Shown piece after piece: positions 14,849-22,191 of a DNA stretch of 33,493 nucleotides. The notes under the pieces are model-generated. The model ran no database searches. It saw only the letters and a list, made by a program, of their open reading frames with translations, and was not told where the DNA came from. Numbering within the stretch: the first letter of the stretch is position 1; each line of letters starts with the position of its first letter. Source of the DNA: Clostridia bacterium (GTDB taxonomy: Bacteria > Bacillota > Clostridia > Oscillospirales > Acutalibacteraceae); assembly GCA_024404115.1 (NCBI GenBank), contig JAKSQM010000017.1, positions 1 through 33,493 of the forward strand, read 5' to 3'. A program made the translations under genes and the position numbers.

Positions 14849-15814
14849 ATGAAAATAGGAAATCTTGAAATTAACGGATTCGCCGCCCTTGCACCCATGG
14901 CAGGTGTGGCAGACCGTGCGTTCAGAGAATTATGCGTGAAATACGGTGCATCATATGTTGTAACAGAGATGGTCAGCTCAAAGGCATTGACCATGCAGGA
15001 TAAAAAATCCAGAGAGCTTCTTTTTATGTCTGCTGAAGAACGACCCTGCGCTGCACAGATTTTTGGTGATGACCCAGAGATTATGGCACAGGCAGCAGTG
15101 AAAGCATTGGAGTTTAAGCCCGACTTTATCGACATCAATATGGGATGCCCTGCGCCAAAAATCGCAGGCAACGGCGGTGGTTCGGCACTGCTTAAAAAGC
15201 CTGAGCTTATCGGCAAAATTGTCAGAAGTGTCCGTGATGCGGTGGAGCTTCCTGTTACTGCAAAAATCAGAATCGGCTGGGATGAGAACAGTATCAACGC
15301 TGTTGAGGTTGCAAAAATCTGCGAAGCAAACGGTGCGGATGCCATTGCTGTTCACGGGCGAACAAAGGCGCAGATGTACGCTCCACCTGTTGATTATGAG
15401 CAGATTAAAAATGTTAAGGAAGCGGTGAAAATTCCTGTTATCGGCAACGGTGATATTGTTGACGGTAAGAGTGCAAAAGAGATGCTGGAGAGAACTGGCT
15501 GCGATTTTTTGATGGTTGGCAGAGGTGCTTTGGGCACACCGTGGGTGTTCAGCGAAATTAACGCTTATCTTGAAAAAGGTGAGGTTTTGCCTGAGCTGTC
15601 TATAGAAGAAAAAATGTATGTAATGGTGAAGCACATTGAAACGCTGTGCCAGTATAAGGGCGAATATATCGGTATGAGAGAGGCGAGAAAGCACTCATCG
15701 TGGTACATTAAGGGCATGAGAGGTGCGGCTTCTTTCCGTCAGGAGATAGGCAGCCTTGAAACAATTGAGCAACTTAAAAAACTGGCTGAAAAAGTAGTGG
15801 ATTCCTGCCGCTGA
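14849..15814 (+). CDS. dusB: tRNA-dihydrouridine synthase (DusB-like)
   Basis: The FMN-dependent enzyme (321 residues) reduces uridines in tRNA to dihydrouridine. The TIM barrel begins LAPMAGVADRAFRELC; the catalytic Cys100 sits in INMGCPAPKIAGNGGGSALL; phosphate and FMN contacts are seen in VHGRTKAQMY, IGNGDI and MVGRGALGTPW. The C-terminal helical domain has the usual tRNA-binding REARKHSSWYIKG. The ATG at 14849 gives the family N-terminus (MKIGNLEINGFAALAPMAGV); the ribosome site is weak (AGAGTGAT). It is divergent from polA and apparently monocistronic, although no clear terminator follows. The DusB subtype rather than another Dus is by similarity. Confidence 0.9.
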   Translation: MKIGNLEINGFAALAPMAGVADRAFRELCVKYGASYVVTEMVSSKALTMQDKKSRELLFMSAEERPCAAQIFGDDPEIMAQAAVKALEFKPDFIDINMGCPAPKIAGNGGGSALLKKPELIGKIVRSVRDAVELPVTAKIRIGWDENSINAVEVAKICEANGADAIAVHGRTKAQMYAPPVDYEQIKNVKEAVKIPVIGNGDIVDGKSAKEMLERTGCDFLMVGRGALGTPWVFSEINAYLEKGEVLPELSIEEKMYVMVKHIETLCQYKGEYIGMREARKHSSWYIKGMRGAASFRQEIGSLETIEQLKKLAEKVVDSCR

Positions 15815-16173
15815 AATGATGTAAAGCCAAATACTTTACAGTGAAATATTAAAAAACATCAATATTGTTATTCAATGAATATTCATTATTGAGAAATTAT
15901 AAGCTGAATATCAAAAATTGCTGTTTAGGCTGTGCAAAGTTATTCACTTTACAGAATAAATGTTCAAAACTTTCTTAAAACCTTGAAAGTGCGTGGCTTT
16001 TGCACATTTTGCACAGAGTTTTGCACAGGCGACAAGTAAAAAACCTTTCGTGGTGTTGAAAACATTTATAGCAGAAATTACGCAAAACAGTATTCATTAT
16101 TAAAAAATATATACCGATAATAATACAATTTTTGATTTAATTTATTTAGAATTGATGTAATAAAAAAATAGTA
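15815..16173. other. About 360-base intergenic region with repeated short motifs, no gene seen
   Basis: No convincing ORF or RNA gene. Directly visible structure: a hairpin TGTAAAG-N7-CTTTACA at 15820-15840; a perfect 14-bp palindrome AATGAATATTCATT at 15874-15887; and three direct copies of TTTTGCACA at 15998-16006, 16007-16015 and 16019-16027, with an inverted TGTGCAAA near 15932. These could be regulator sites for acpP or part of an untranslated RNA; the role is unknown. Confidence 0.5.
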
Positions 16174-16202
16174 TTGACAAGTAAAACAAAAGCATTTAAT
16201 AT
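16174..16202 (+). promoter_or_regulatory. Predicted promoter of the acyl carrier protein gene
   Basis: TTGACA, 17 bases, TAATAT, ending 33 bases before the ATG. Confidence 0.65.
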
Positions 16203-16235
16203 ATAGACAGAATATTTACCGAAAGGACATACACT

Positions 16236-16460
16236 ATGATTTACGAAAAAATTAAAGAGATTTTAAGCACACAGTTTGAGGTTGAAGAGAATGTTATTAC
16301 AATGGACAGCGACCTTACAGATGACCTTGGTGCAAGTAGCCTTGACCTTGTTGACCTTGCGATGAGCATTGAGGATGAGTTTGGAATTGAAGTTCCCGAT
16401 GACCTTATTGAAACAGTTAAGACCGTTGGCGATGTTGTTAAATTCATTGAGGAAAACTAA
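16236..16460 (+). CDS. acpP: Acyl carrier protein
   Basis: The 74-residue acidic four-helix protein carries growing acyl chains on a 4'-phosphopantetheine arm. The modification site reads DLGASSLDLVDL; Ser35 is the expected attachment residue, followed by the helix II recognition sequence and IEDEFGIEVPDD. The residue just before the serine is Ser34 where nearly all ACPs have Asp (DSL), a noteworthy change. AAAGGA precedes the ATG. The gene is monocistronic with a strong promoter and terminator; no fatty acid or polyketide genes are adjacent. Fatty acid synthesis is the default role, but a dedicated secondary ACP is possible because of the variant motif and isolated location. Confidence 0.92.
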   Translation: MIYEKIKEILSTQFEVEENVITMDSDLTDDLGASSLDLVDLAMSIEDEFGIEVPDDLIETVKTVGDVVKFIEEN

Positions 16461-16477
16461 TTTAAAGGCATAAAAGA

Positions 16478-16514
16478 AAAAAAGAGTAACTCCGTTGTGG
16501 GTTACTCTTTTTTG
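16478..16514 (+). terminator. Intrinsic terminator of the acyl carrier protein gene
   Basis: AAAAAGAGTAAC/GTTACTCTTTTTT with a 9-base loop, beginning 18 bases after the stop codon. Confidence 0.85.
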
Positions 16515-16522
16515 TCTAATAT

Positions 16523-16677
16523 CAGCGTGCTGAGAGGCACTCAGAGCGTGATTATTTCATTTAATTATTTTATTGTTTTGCTGGCGAAAACTCTCTTACA
16601 GCCTTTCTATCCTTTTTAAAATGACAGGTGGATACAAACGCTATAAGCTCTAAGATTACCACGCTGAAAAGGATAGA
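16523..16677. other. Intergenic region with interleaved inverted repeats, possible structured RNA
   Basis: CAGCGTG (16523-16529) pairs with CACGCTG (16660-16666), and TCTATCCTTTT (16606-16616) pairs with AAAAGGATAGA (16667-16677). The order A, B, A', B' is that of a pseudoknot, with A' and B' directly adjacent. A small hairpin CTGAG-N5-CTCAG sits at 16530-16544. No ORF, promoter or known RNA family was recognised, and the strand is undecided. Confidence 0.35.
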
Positions 16678-16733
16678 TCTATCACTTATACATTATATAC
16701 TATTTTTTCTCACAGATTATATATTCAAACCTA

Positions 16734-16767
16734 AAAATAAAACGGGTCAACTAAAAAGCTGACCCGT
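16734..16767 (-). terminator. Intrinsic terminator of the serine-rich protein gene
   Basis: ACGGGTCA/TGACCCGT stem with a 10-base loop, followed on the minus strand by TTTTATTTTT, 22 bases after the stop codon. Confidence 0.8.
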
Positions 16768-16788
16768 AAAGCTTATGCGTTTTTTACA

Positions 16789-17817
16789 TCAGTTAGTGAT
16801 TGTGTAATCAATTGTGCCCTTACCGCCGTTAAGTGTTGCAGAGATAAATGTAACCTTAACTGTGAGGAGGTCCATATTAACATTAACTTTGTAATGCCAT
16901 GTGCAAGCACCCTTAACAAGCTCGCCTGTTGAGTTCTTAACCTTAACCTTAATATATGCGTTGTCATATACAAGTGAGAACTTTGCGTTGGCAAAGTCTG
17001 CTGAAACGCCGGGGAGGTTATCAAGAGCTGTCTGAACACCGTCAAGAACGCCGATTGAGCGACCTACTGTGCCTTCGTTTGATTTGCCGTTGGCACCGTC
17101 TGTCTGGCTCTTAACCTGAACAGTGATTGTGGTGTATGTGCCGTCATTAACAGCTGTTGCCTTTTCCCAGTCAGCTTCTGTGATTTTATCAGGTGAGCCA
17201 GGGATGTTTTCTGATGTTGTTGAGTTCTTTTCAAGAGCTGAAACTGCGATGGGCTTGAATGCTGAAATAAGAGAACCAACTGCGCCCTTACCGCCGTCAA
17301 GTGATGTCATAGCCATCTTTGTTTTATATGCGCCCTTTGCATTCTTTGCAGCAACAAGCTTGTAGTATTTAAGAACATCAGCTTTGTTTGAGCTCTGAAG
17401 GCCTGATGTAAGAGTGATTTCTTTTGCAGCAGGCTTATCTTTTGATGAAGATGAGCTTGATGATGAAGATGATGATGAGCTTGAAGAGCTTGATGATGAG
17501 CTGCTGTCATCTGCAACAACATCGTCTGAACCAACATCTGCTGATGTGTCGTCTGCAATTACATCGTCTGAACCAATGTCTGTTGATGTGTCATCTGCAA
17601 GAACCTCGCCATTTGAGAAATCTGTTGAGCCAGCGGGAGTAACAGCTGATGAAGCTGCTGTGCCTGCGCCTGCGCCGTATTTCTCAGCAATCTCTTTTTT
17701 GTTGTCGCATACTCTGCCTGTAATGCTTGTGCTTGTGAAAGCAAGAGCTGCACAGCAAAGAAGAGCAGTAATGCTTTTCATAAGGGTGGTTTTTACTGTG
17801 TTTTTATTTTCATCCAT
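16789..17817 (-). CDS. Exported or membrane-anchored protein of unknown function with a serine-rich linker
   Basis: I do not recognise the family. The 342-residue protein has a basic start (VKTTLMKS) and a hydrophobic segment at residues 14-34, suggesting secretion or anchoring. Residues 73-104 are an acidic near-perfect 14-residue repeat (ADDTSxDxGSDDVx, two full copies and part of a third). Residues 105-125 are 21 consecutive serines encoded by mixed codons, a typical extended linker. The C-terminal part (130-342) is rich in Thr, Lys and Val with short beta-like segments (TYTTITVQVKSQTDG, AYIKVKVKNSTGE, LTVKVTFISATLNGG), suggesting an extracellular beta domain. The start is ATG after AGGAGG. 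Monocistronic and divergent from the ABC importer operon. Confidence 0.7.
   Translation of the reverse strand: MDENKNTVKTTLMKSITALLCCAALAFTSTSITGRVCDNKKEIAEKYGAGAGTAASSAVTPAGSTDFSNGEVLADDTSTDIGSDDVIADDTSADVGSDDVVADDSSSSSSSSSSSSSSSSSSSSSKDKPAAKEITLTSGLQSSNKADVLKYYKLVAAKNAKGAYKTKMAMTSLDGGKGAVGSLISAFKPIAVSALEKNSTTSENIPGSPDKITEADWEKATAVNDGTYTTITVQVKSQTDGANGKSNEGTVGRSIGVLDGVQTALDNLPGVSADFANAKFSLVYDNAYIKVKVKNSTGELVKGACTWHYKVNVNMDLLTVKVTFISATLNGGKGTIDYTITN
17510..17607 (-). repeat. 42-bp in-frame tandem repeat within the serine-rich protein gene
   Basis: Units at 17510-17551 and 17552-17593 differ at only a few positions, plus a partial third unit to 17607. The period of 42 bases keeps the reading frame and adds 14 residues per unit. 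Confidence 0.75.
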
Positions 17818-17929
17818 AACAAATCCTCCTGATTGATTTAGAGTTAAGTCTATAATATAATAAAAGTAAAGAAAAATCCAGTGTTTTTTAATAAAAATTT
17901 TATCATATATACAAATTTTTCAATTTTTG

Positions 17930-17958
17930 TTGACAATTTAGTGTGCTTTCGATATAAT
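17930..17958 (+). promoter_or_regulatory. Consensus promoter of the amino acid ABC importer operon
   Basis: Perfect TTGACA and TATAAT with exactly 17 bases between, 59 bases before the ATG at 18018. This predicts strong basal transcription. Confidence 0.8.
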
Positions 17959-17965
17959 ATAGTAG

Positions 17966-17979
17966 TTCACTAAAGTGAA
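17966..17979 (+). promoter_or_regulatory. Palindromic operator candidate TTCACT-AA-AGTGAA
   Basis: A perfect inverted repeat starts 8 bases after the -10 box, at the expected transcription start, where a repressor could bind. Its core CTAAAGTG is also found in the tandem repeat upstream of the symporter at 22192. The regulatory role is inferred. Confidence 0.45.
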
Positions 17980-18017
17980 AACTAAAATAAAGATGTATTG
18001 AAGAAAGAGGTATTTTT

Positions 18018-18812
18018 ATGAAAAAAAGAATTGCACTCGCACTTGCAGTAGTTCTTCTTGTTGCTTCAATGTTTGCTTTTGCTGGCTGTGGCAAAAAGCC
18101 CGCCGCTAACTCAGATATTGAATATGTCAAGGAAAAGGGCACACTCGTTGTTGGTATCACAGACTTTGCTCCTATGGATTATCAGGACAAAGATGGTAAT
18201 TGGATTGGCTTTGACGCTGATATGGCAGCAGCTTTTGCAAGCAGCCTTGGTGTTGAGGTTCAGTTCACAGAAATCGACTGGGACAACAAAGTTCTTGAGC
18301 TCAACAATAAGTCAATCGACTGCGTATGGAACGGCATGACACTTACAGACGAAGTTACAGCAGCTATGGATTGCTCAAAGGCATATTGCCGCAACGCACA
18401 GTCTGTTGTTGTAAACGCAAAGGTTGCTGACAAATACACAACAGAAGAAGCTTGCAAAGAGCTTAACTTCGCAGTAGAAAAAGGTTCAGCTGGTAAAGAG
18501 CAGGCAGAAGCAAGCGGCTTCAAATTCACAGAGGTTGATACACAGGCTAAGGCTCTTCTTGAAGTTAAGAGCGGTAACTGTGATGCAGCTATCATTGACA
18601 AGCTTATGGCTGGCGCAATGATCGGCGAAGGCACAGACTATGCAGACCTTGTTACAACAGTTGACCTCAACGCTGAGGAATATGGCGTTGGCTTCCGTAA
18701 GGGCAGCGACCTTGCAAAAGAAATCAACACATTCTTTGACTCTGTTAAAACAACAGGCGTTGATGTTGAAATCGCTACAACATACGGCGTTCAGGCAGCT
18801 CTTATTAAATAA
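18018..18812 (+). CDS. Polar amino acid ABC transporter substrate-binding lipoprotein
   Basis: The 264-residue lipoprotein is the extracellular receptor of the importer encoded with the next two genes. A lipoprotein signal peptide ends FAFAGC with Cys24 as the lipidated residue. The rest is an SBP family 3 type II fold: GTLVVGITDFAPMDYQDKDGNWIGFDADMA in the first lobe (ligand-contacting), DCVWNGMTLTDE, SVVVNAK at the hinge, VEKGSAGKEQAEA, and CDAAIIDKLMAG. Cystine-, glutamine- and arginine-type receptors share these features; the ligand cannot be named. AGAGG precedes the ATG. A stem-loop after the stop may keep receptor mRNA in excess over the permease. Confidence 0.92.
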   Translation: MKKRIALALAVVLLVASMFAFAGCGKKPAANSDIEYVKEKGTLVVGITDFAPMDYQDKDGNWIGFDADMAAAFASSLGVEVQFTEIDWDNKVLELNNKSIDCVWNGMTLTDEVTAAMDCSKAYCRNAQSVVVNAKVADKYTTEEACKELNFAVEKGSAGKEQAEASGFKFTEVDTQAKALLEVKSGNCDAAIIDKLMAGAMIGEGTDYADLVTTVDLNAEEYGVGFRKGSDLAKEINTFFDSVKTTGVDVEIATTYGVQAALIK

Positions 18813-18842
18813 TCAAATTTTAAAATTACATAAGTAATCGGG

Positions 18843-18869
18843 GCAGGGACATCGAAAGATGCTCTCTGC
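18843..18869 (+). promoter_or_regulatory. Intercistronic stem-loop between receptor and permease genes
   Basis: GCAGGGACATC pairs with GATGCTCTCTGC around a GAAA tetraloop with one bulge. It has only a short T run, so it is more likely an mRNA stabiliser or partial attenuator than a full terminator. Confidence 0.55.
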
Positions 18870-18890
18870 TTTGATATTAAGGAGAATTTC

Positions 18891-19580
18891 ATGTCCCAGT
18901 TTGTTGAACAGCTCCCCGTTGTTTTAAGTGCGCTCAACGAAGGCTTTGTGCAGACACTGAAGCTTTTTATTGTTACGCTTTTAGGTGCGCTCCCTCTTGG
19001 TCTTATAATTTCTTTTGGCTCAATGTCAAAGTTCAAGCCGCTGAGCTCATTTGTTAAAACATTCGTGTGGATTGTAAGAGGCTCACCTCTTATGATTCAG
19101 CTTCTTATTATATTCTATATGCCCGGTATTGTTTTTCACAACCCCGTTTTCGGCGGCGGTGAAGAGGGCAGATTTGCGGCGGCTTGCGTTGCATTTGTTA
19201 TCAATTATTCCTGCTATTTCTCTGAAATTTTCAGAGGCGGAATAAAGAGCATTCCCTACGGTCAGCAGGAGGCTGGCGAGGTGCTCGGTCTTACAAAATC
19301 ACAGATATTTTTCAGAATCAAGCTTCTTCAGGTTATAAAGCATGTTGTTCCCCCAATGAGCAACGAGATTATCACACTTGTTAAAGACACTTCACTTGCA
19401 AGAATTATTGCTATGCAAGAGATTATCTGGGCTGGCGAAGCATTCCTTAAAGGCTCTCACGGCATTGCAGGTCAGGTTTGGCCGCTTTTCTTCACAGCAG
19501 TTTATTACCTTGCCTTTAACGGAATTCTCACCATTGCTTTTGGCAAACTTGAAAAGAAATTAAATTATTACAGAGGTTAA
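18891..19580 (+). CDS. Polar amino acid ABC transporter permease
   Basis: The 229-residue inner membrane protein has about five hydrophobic helices and the HisMQ/GlnP family pattern: [15 protein letters not shown] in the first half, and the EAA loop [25 protein letters not shown] (about residues 123-147), which contacts the ATPase. AAGGAG precedes the ATG. It lies between the receptor gene and the ATPase gene, with 5 bases to the latter, and probably works as a homodimer because only one permease is encoded. Confidence 0.93.
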   Translation: MSQFVEQLPVVLSALNEGFVQTLKLFIVTLLGALPLGLIISFGSMSKFKPLSSFVKTFVWIVRGSPLMIQLLIIFYMPGIVFHNPVFGGGEEGRFAAACVAFVINYSCYFSEIFRGGIKSIPYGQQEAGEVLGLTKSQIFFRIKLLQVIKHVVPPMSNEIITLVKDTSLARIIAMQEIIWAGEAFLKGSHGIAGQVWPLFFTAVYYLAFNGILTIAFGKLEKKLNYYRG

Positions 19581-19585
19581 GCCAT

Positions 19586-20395
19586 ATGTCGATTCTTGAA
19601 ATTAAAAATATCAGAAAAAGCTTTGGTAAAAACGAAGTTCTCAAAGGCATTGACCTTTCACTTGAAAAGGGCAACGTGCTTGTTATTATCGGCTCATCAG
19701 GCAGCGGTAAAACTACACTTTTAAGATGCCTTAATTTTCTTGAGATTCCCGATGGCGGCTCAATTGCTGTCAACGGCGAAACTCTTATTGACACAAACGA
19801 TTCATCTACCCTTACAGATAAGCAGATCAGAAAAAACCGACTTCATTTCGGTCTTGTTTTTCAGCAGTTCAATCTTTTTCCGCAATACACTGTTAAGGAT
19901 AACATCACCCTTGCACCCAAGCTTGCTTTAAAGAGCGAAGCCGCTGAAATCAAAAAGGCTAACGGCTCATCTGCTGCAAGGGATTACAAGGCAAAGCGAC
20001 TTCATGAGATTGACAAAAAAGCTGACGAGCTTCTTCAGCAGGTTGGTCTTTCTGACAAGGCAGAGTCTTACCCCTGCGAGCTTTCTGGCGGTCAGCAGCA
20101 GCGTGTTGCAATTGCAAGAGCATTGGCAATGGAGCCGGATATTCTTTGCTTTGACGAGCCTACATCTGCCCTTGACCCAGAGCTTGTTGGCGAAGTGCTC
20201 AAGGTATTAAAATCCCTTGCAGAGAGCGGTAAAACAATGGTTGTTGTTACCCACGAAATGCGCTTTGCAAGAGAGGTTGCAGACAGAGTTGTGTTTATGA
20301 GCGAGGGCGTTCTCACTGAGGACGGCACACCCGACGAGGTATTTGACCACCCGAAGAACGAAAGAACAAAGCAGTTTTTACAGAGCATATTTTAA
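19586..20395 (+). CDS. Polar amino acid ABC transporter ATP-binding protein
   Basis: The 269-residue ATPase drives the importer from the cytoplasmic side. Walker A is GSSGSGKTT, the Q-loop FQQFNLFP, the signature [14 protein letters not shown], Walker [14 protein letters not shown], and the switch histidine VVVTHEM. About 30 extra residues lie between the Q-loop and the signature ([20 protein letters not shown]), longer than in GlnQ-type proteins and helical by composition. Start codon ATG lies 5 bases after the permease stop. A strong terminator ends the operon. Confidence 0.94.
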   Translation: MSILEIKNIRKSFGKNEVLKGIDLSLEKGNVLVIIGSSGSGKTTLLRCLNFLEIPDGGSIAVNGETLIDTNDSSTLTDKQIRKNRLHFGLVFQQFNLFPQYTVKDNITLAPKLALKSEAAEIKKANGSSAARDYKAKRLHEIDKKADELLQQVGLSDKAESYPCELSGGQQQRVAIARALAMEPDILCFDEPTSALDPELVGEVLKVLKSLAESGKTMVVVTHEMRFAREVADRVVFMSEGVLTEDGTPDEVFDHPKNERTKQFLQSIF

Positions 20396-20400
20396 ACAAT

Positions 20401-20447
20401 AAAAAAATCCGAAACGATAACGCACTGTTCCGTTTCGGATTTTTTTA
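20401..20447. terminator. Intrinsic terminator of the ABC importer operon
   Basis: A 16-bp A/T-flanked stem with core ATCCGAAACG/CGTTTCGGAT, a 14-base loop and seven T residues, 6 bases after the ATPase stop. The A tract on the other side makes it symmetrical. Confidence 0.88.
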
Positions 20448-20477
20448 GACACTAATTTACATTTTGCACAAAAAGCA

Positions 20478-20506
20478 TTGACAATGTACAGATAAAATGA
20501 TATAAT
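20478..20506 (+). promoter_or_regulatory. Consensus promoter of the MgtC/SapB pair
   Basis: Perfect TTGACA and TATAAT with a 17-base spacer, 48 bases before the ATG at 20554. Confidence 0.8.
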
Positions 20507-20553
20507 ACATAATTATTCAAAAGGAACATAGTATCTTTTAGGGGGGATCGGTT

Positions 20554-21291
20554 ATGAACAGCGGATTGCTAAGCTGCTTCGATTATTTCAGAGAAATGAA
20601 CATATGGGCGCTTATTTTTAAGCTCTCTTTAACGGTTGTATTCGGCGGACTTATTGGACTTGAAAGAGGTCGAAAGCACCGTGCCGCAGGCGGAAGAACT
20701 TATATGCTTGTTGGCATTGGCGCAGTGCTGACCATGATGCTCAGCCAGTATGAGTCATTTTTGCTCACCAACAACTGGGCAGAGATTTCGGCTGTTATCG
20801 GCATCAAAACCGATGTTTCCCGTTTTGGTGCGCAGGTTATCAACGGTATCGGCTTCCTCGGTGCAGGCACGATTATTGTAACAGGCAGGCAGGAGGTTAA
20901 GGGTCTGACAACGGCGGCAGGCTTGTGGGCATCAGCCTGCATGGGTCTTGCCATTGGCGCAGGATTTTTTGAGTGCGCAATTATCGGGTTTATTCTTATT
21001 CTTATAACCATCACTGTTTTTAACAAAATCGGTGCATGGATTGTTGCAAATGCAAGAAATATGGATTTGTATGTTGAATTTGCTCAGATGGAAAATCTGG
21101 GTGAAATAATCAGCACCATTAAAAAGATGGATATTCAGATATTTGATGTTGATATTCAGCGTGAAAAGCAATCTAACGGAGTGGTTATCGGTGCAGTGCT
21201 TTCCACAAGGCTGCCTAAGGGCGAGAGCCATTCAAAGGTTATGTCCACCATTTCAAAATTTGACTTCGTTACACTTGTTGACGAGATTTAA
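20554..21291 (+). CDS. MgtC/SapB family membrane protein (copy 1)
   Basis: The 245-residue protein has an N-terminal membrane domain of four or five helices (to about residue 165) and a C-terminal ACT-like cytoplasmic domain. Family motifs: GGLIGLERGRKHRAAGGRTYMLV, FGAQVINGIGFLGAGTII, VKGLTTAAGLWASACMGLAIGAG. MgtC proteins aid growth in low magnesium or inside hosts and can inhibit F-type ATP synthase; many gut Firmicutes carry them with no known role. AGGGGGG precedes the ATG. A second homologue begins 12 bases downstream. Confidence 0.9.
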   Translation: MNSGLLSCFDYFREMNIWALIFKLSLTVVFGGLIGLERGRKHRAAGGRTYMLVGIGAVLTMMLSQYESFLLTNNWAEISAVIGIKTDVSRFGAQVINGIGFLGAGTIIVTGRQEVKGLTTAAGLWASACMGLAIGAGFFECAIIGFILILITITVFNKIGAWIVANARNMDLYVEFAQMENLGEIISTIKKMDIQIFDVDIQREKQSNGVVIGAVLSTRLPKGESHSKVMSTISKFDFVTLVDEI

Positions 21292-21303
21292 GGAGGCGGA
21301 ATT

Positions 21304-21984
21304 ATGCTCAGTTCACTTAATTTTTTAAGAGATATTACCACTCTTTCAGTTTTAATAAGAATGGTTCTGGCTGTTATTTGCGGCGGTGCAATCGGCATTG
21401 AAAGAGAACATAAACGCCGCCCTGCGGGATTCAGAACTCACATACTTATCTGCCTTGGTGCGGCAATGACAACCATGACAAGCCAGTTCCTTTATCTTCA
21501 CCTTGGACTTTACACCGATATTGGCAGACTTGGTGCGCAGGTAATTGCAGGTATCGGCTTCATTGGTGCAGGCACAATCATTGTTACAAAACGCCGTCAG
21601 GTTAAGGGACTTACAACTGCGGCTGGACTTTGGACTTGCGCAATTATCGGCCTTGCAATTGGCGCAGGCTATTTTGAGGCTGGCGTGCTTGCCACATTCC
21701 TTATTCTTTTAGCAGAGATTTTCTTCTCCCGTTTTGAGTATTGGGTAATTGTCAACAGCAGAAATCTTAACATTTATGTTGAGTACGAAAATAATGACAG
21801 CCTTGACCATGTTATCCGCTATCTGAAACAAAACAGAGTTATTCTCCTTGACCTTGAGATTACCCGTTCGGGCAATAACTCCTGTGCGATTTTGCAGTTG
21901 CAGCTACCTAAAAAGGTATCCCACGATAAAATGATGACCGCAATCAATGCCACAGAAGGTATTGTTTCGGTTGAAGAGCTTTAA
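21304..21984 (+). CDS. MgtC/SapB family membrane protein (copy 2)
   Basis: The 226-residue protein is a tandem paralogue of the preceding gene and shows the same blocks: GGAIGIEREHKRRPAGFRTHILICLGA, LGAQVIAGIGFIGAGTIIVTKRRQVKGLTTAAGLWTCAIIGLAIGAGYFE, and a C-terminal ACT-like domain. AAGGAGGC precedes the ATG. The two have diverged considerably outside the membrane core, which suggests an old duplication and perhaps a hetero-oligomer. A terminator follows. Confidence 0.9.
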   Translation: MLSSLNFLRDITTLSVLIRMVLAVICGGAIGIEREHKRRPAGFRTHILICLGAAMTTMTSQFLYLHLGLYTDIGRLGAQVIAGIGFIGAGTIIVTKRRQVKGLTTAAGLWTCAIIGLAIGAGYFEAGVLATFLILLAEIFFSRFEYWVIVNSRNLNIYVEYENNDSLDHVIRYLKQNRVILLDLEITRSGNNSCAILQLQLPKKVSHDKMMTAINATEGIVSVEEL

Positions 21985-21992
21985 TAAAAGAA

Positions 21993-22029
21993 TGACCACC
22001 TAAGAGATTTCCTCTCTTTGGTGGTTTTT
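21993..22029 (+). terminator. Intrinsic terminator of the MgtC/SapB pair
   Basis: ACCACCTAAGAGA/TCTCTTTGGTGGT with a short loop and a following T run. Confidence 0.85.
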
Positions 22030-22085
22030 GTTATTTTATACAATCGGATAACCGTTATAGTTGAAAATATTTTTTAAATTAGATA

Positions 22086-22114
22086 TTGACATATTTCGCA
22101 AAATAATGTATAGT
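22086..22114 (+). promoter_or_regulatory. Predicted promoter of the symporter gene
   Basis: TTGACA, 17 bases, TATAGT. The tandem repeats that follow start at about the transcription start. Confidence 0.65.
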
Positions 22115-22120
22115 AATACT

Positions 22121-22166
22121 ACTTTAAACCTTTAAAGTGTTAAACTTTAAACCGCTAAAGTGGTTA
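22121..22166 (+). repeat. Two abutting 23-bp operator-like repeats upstream of the symporter
   Basis: Unit 1 (22121-22143) and unit 2 (22144-22166) both begin ACTTTAAACC and continue with TAAAGTG after two bases. Each holds the inverted pair ACTTTA/TAAAGT. Their position from +1 to +45 relative to the promoter suggests a repressor array or a leader RNA element. Confidence 0.6.
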
Positions 22167-22191
22167 CAAAAAAAAGAGAGAGGTGAGGTTA

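Noticed and set aside
15930-16027. TTATTCACT and TTTTGCACA considered as DnaA boxes of a replication origin
   Set aside because: They differ from TTATNCACA at key positions and no dnaA, dnaN, repA or unwinding element is nearby.
17510-17607. Tandem repeats considered as a CRISPR array
   Set aside because: The units abut without spacers, keep the reading frame and encode a protein repeat.
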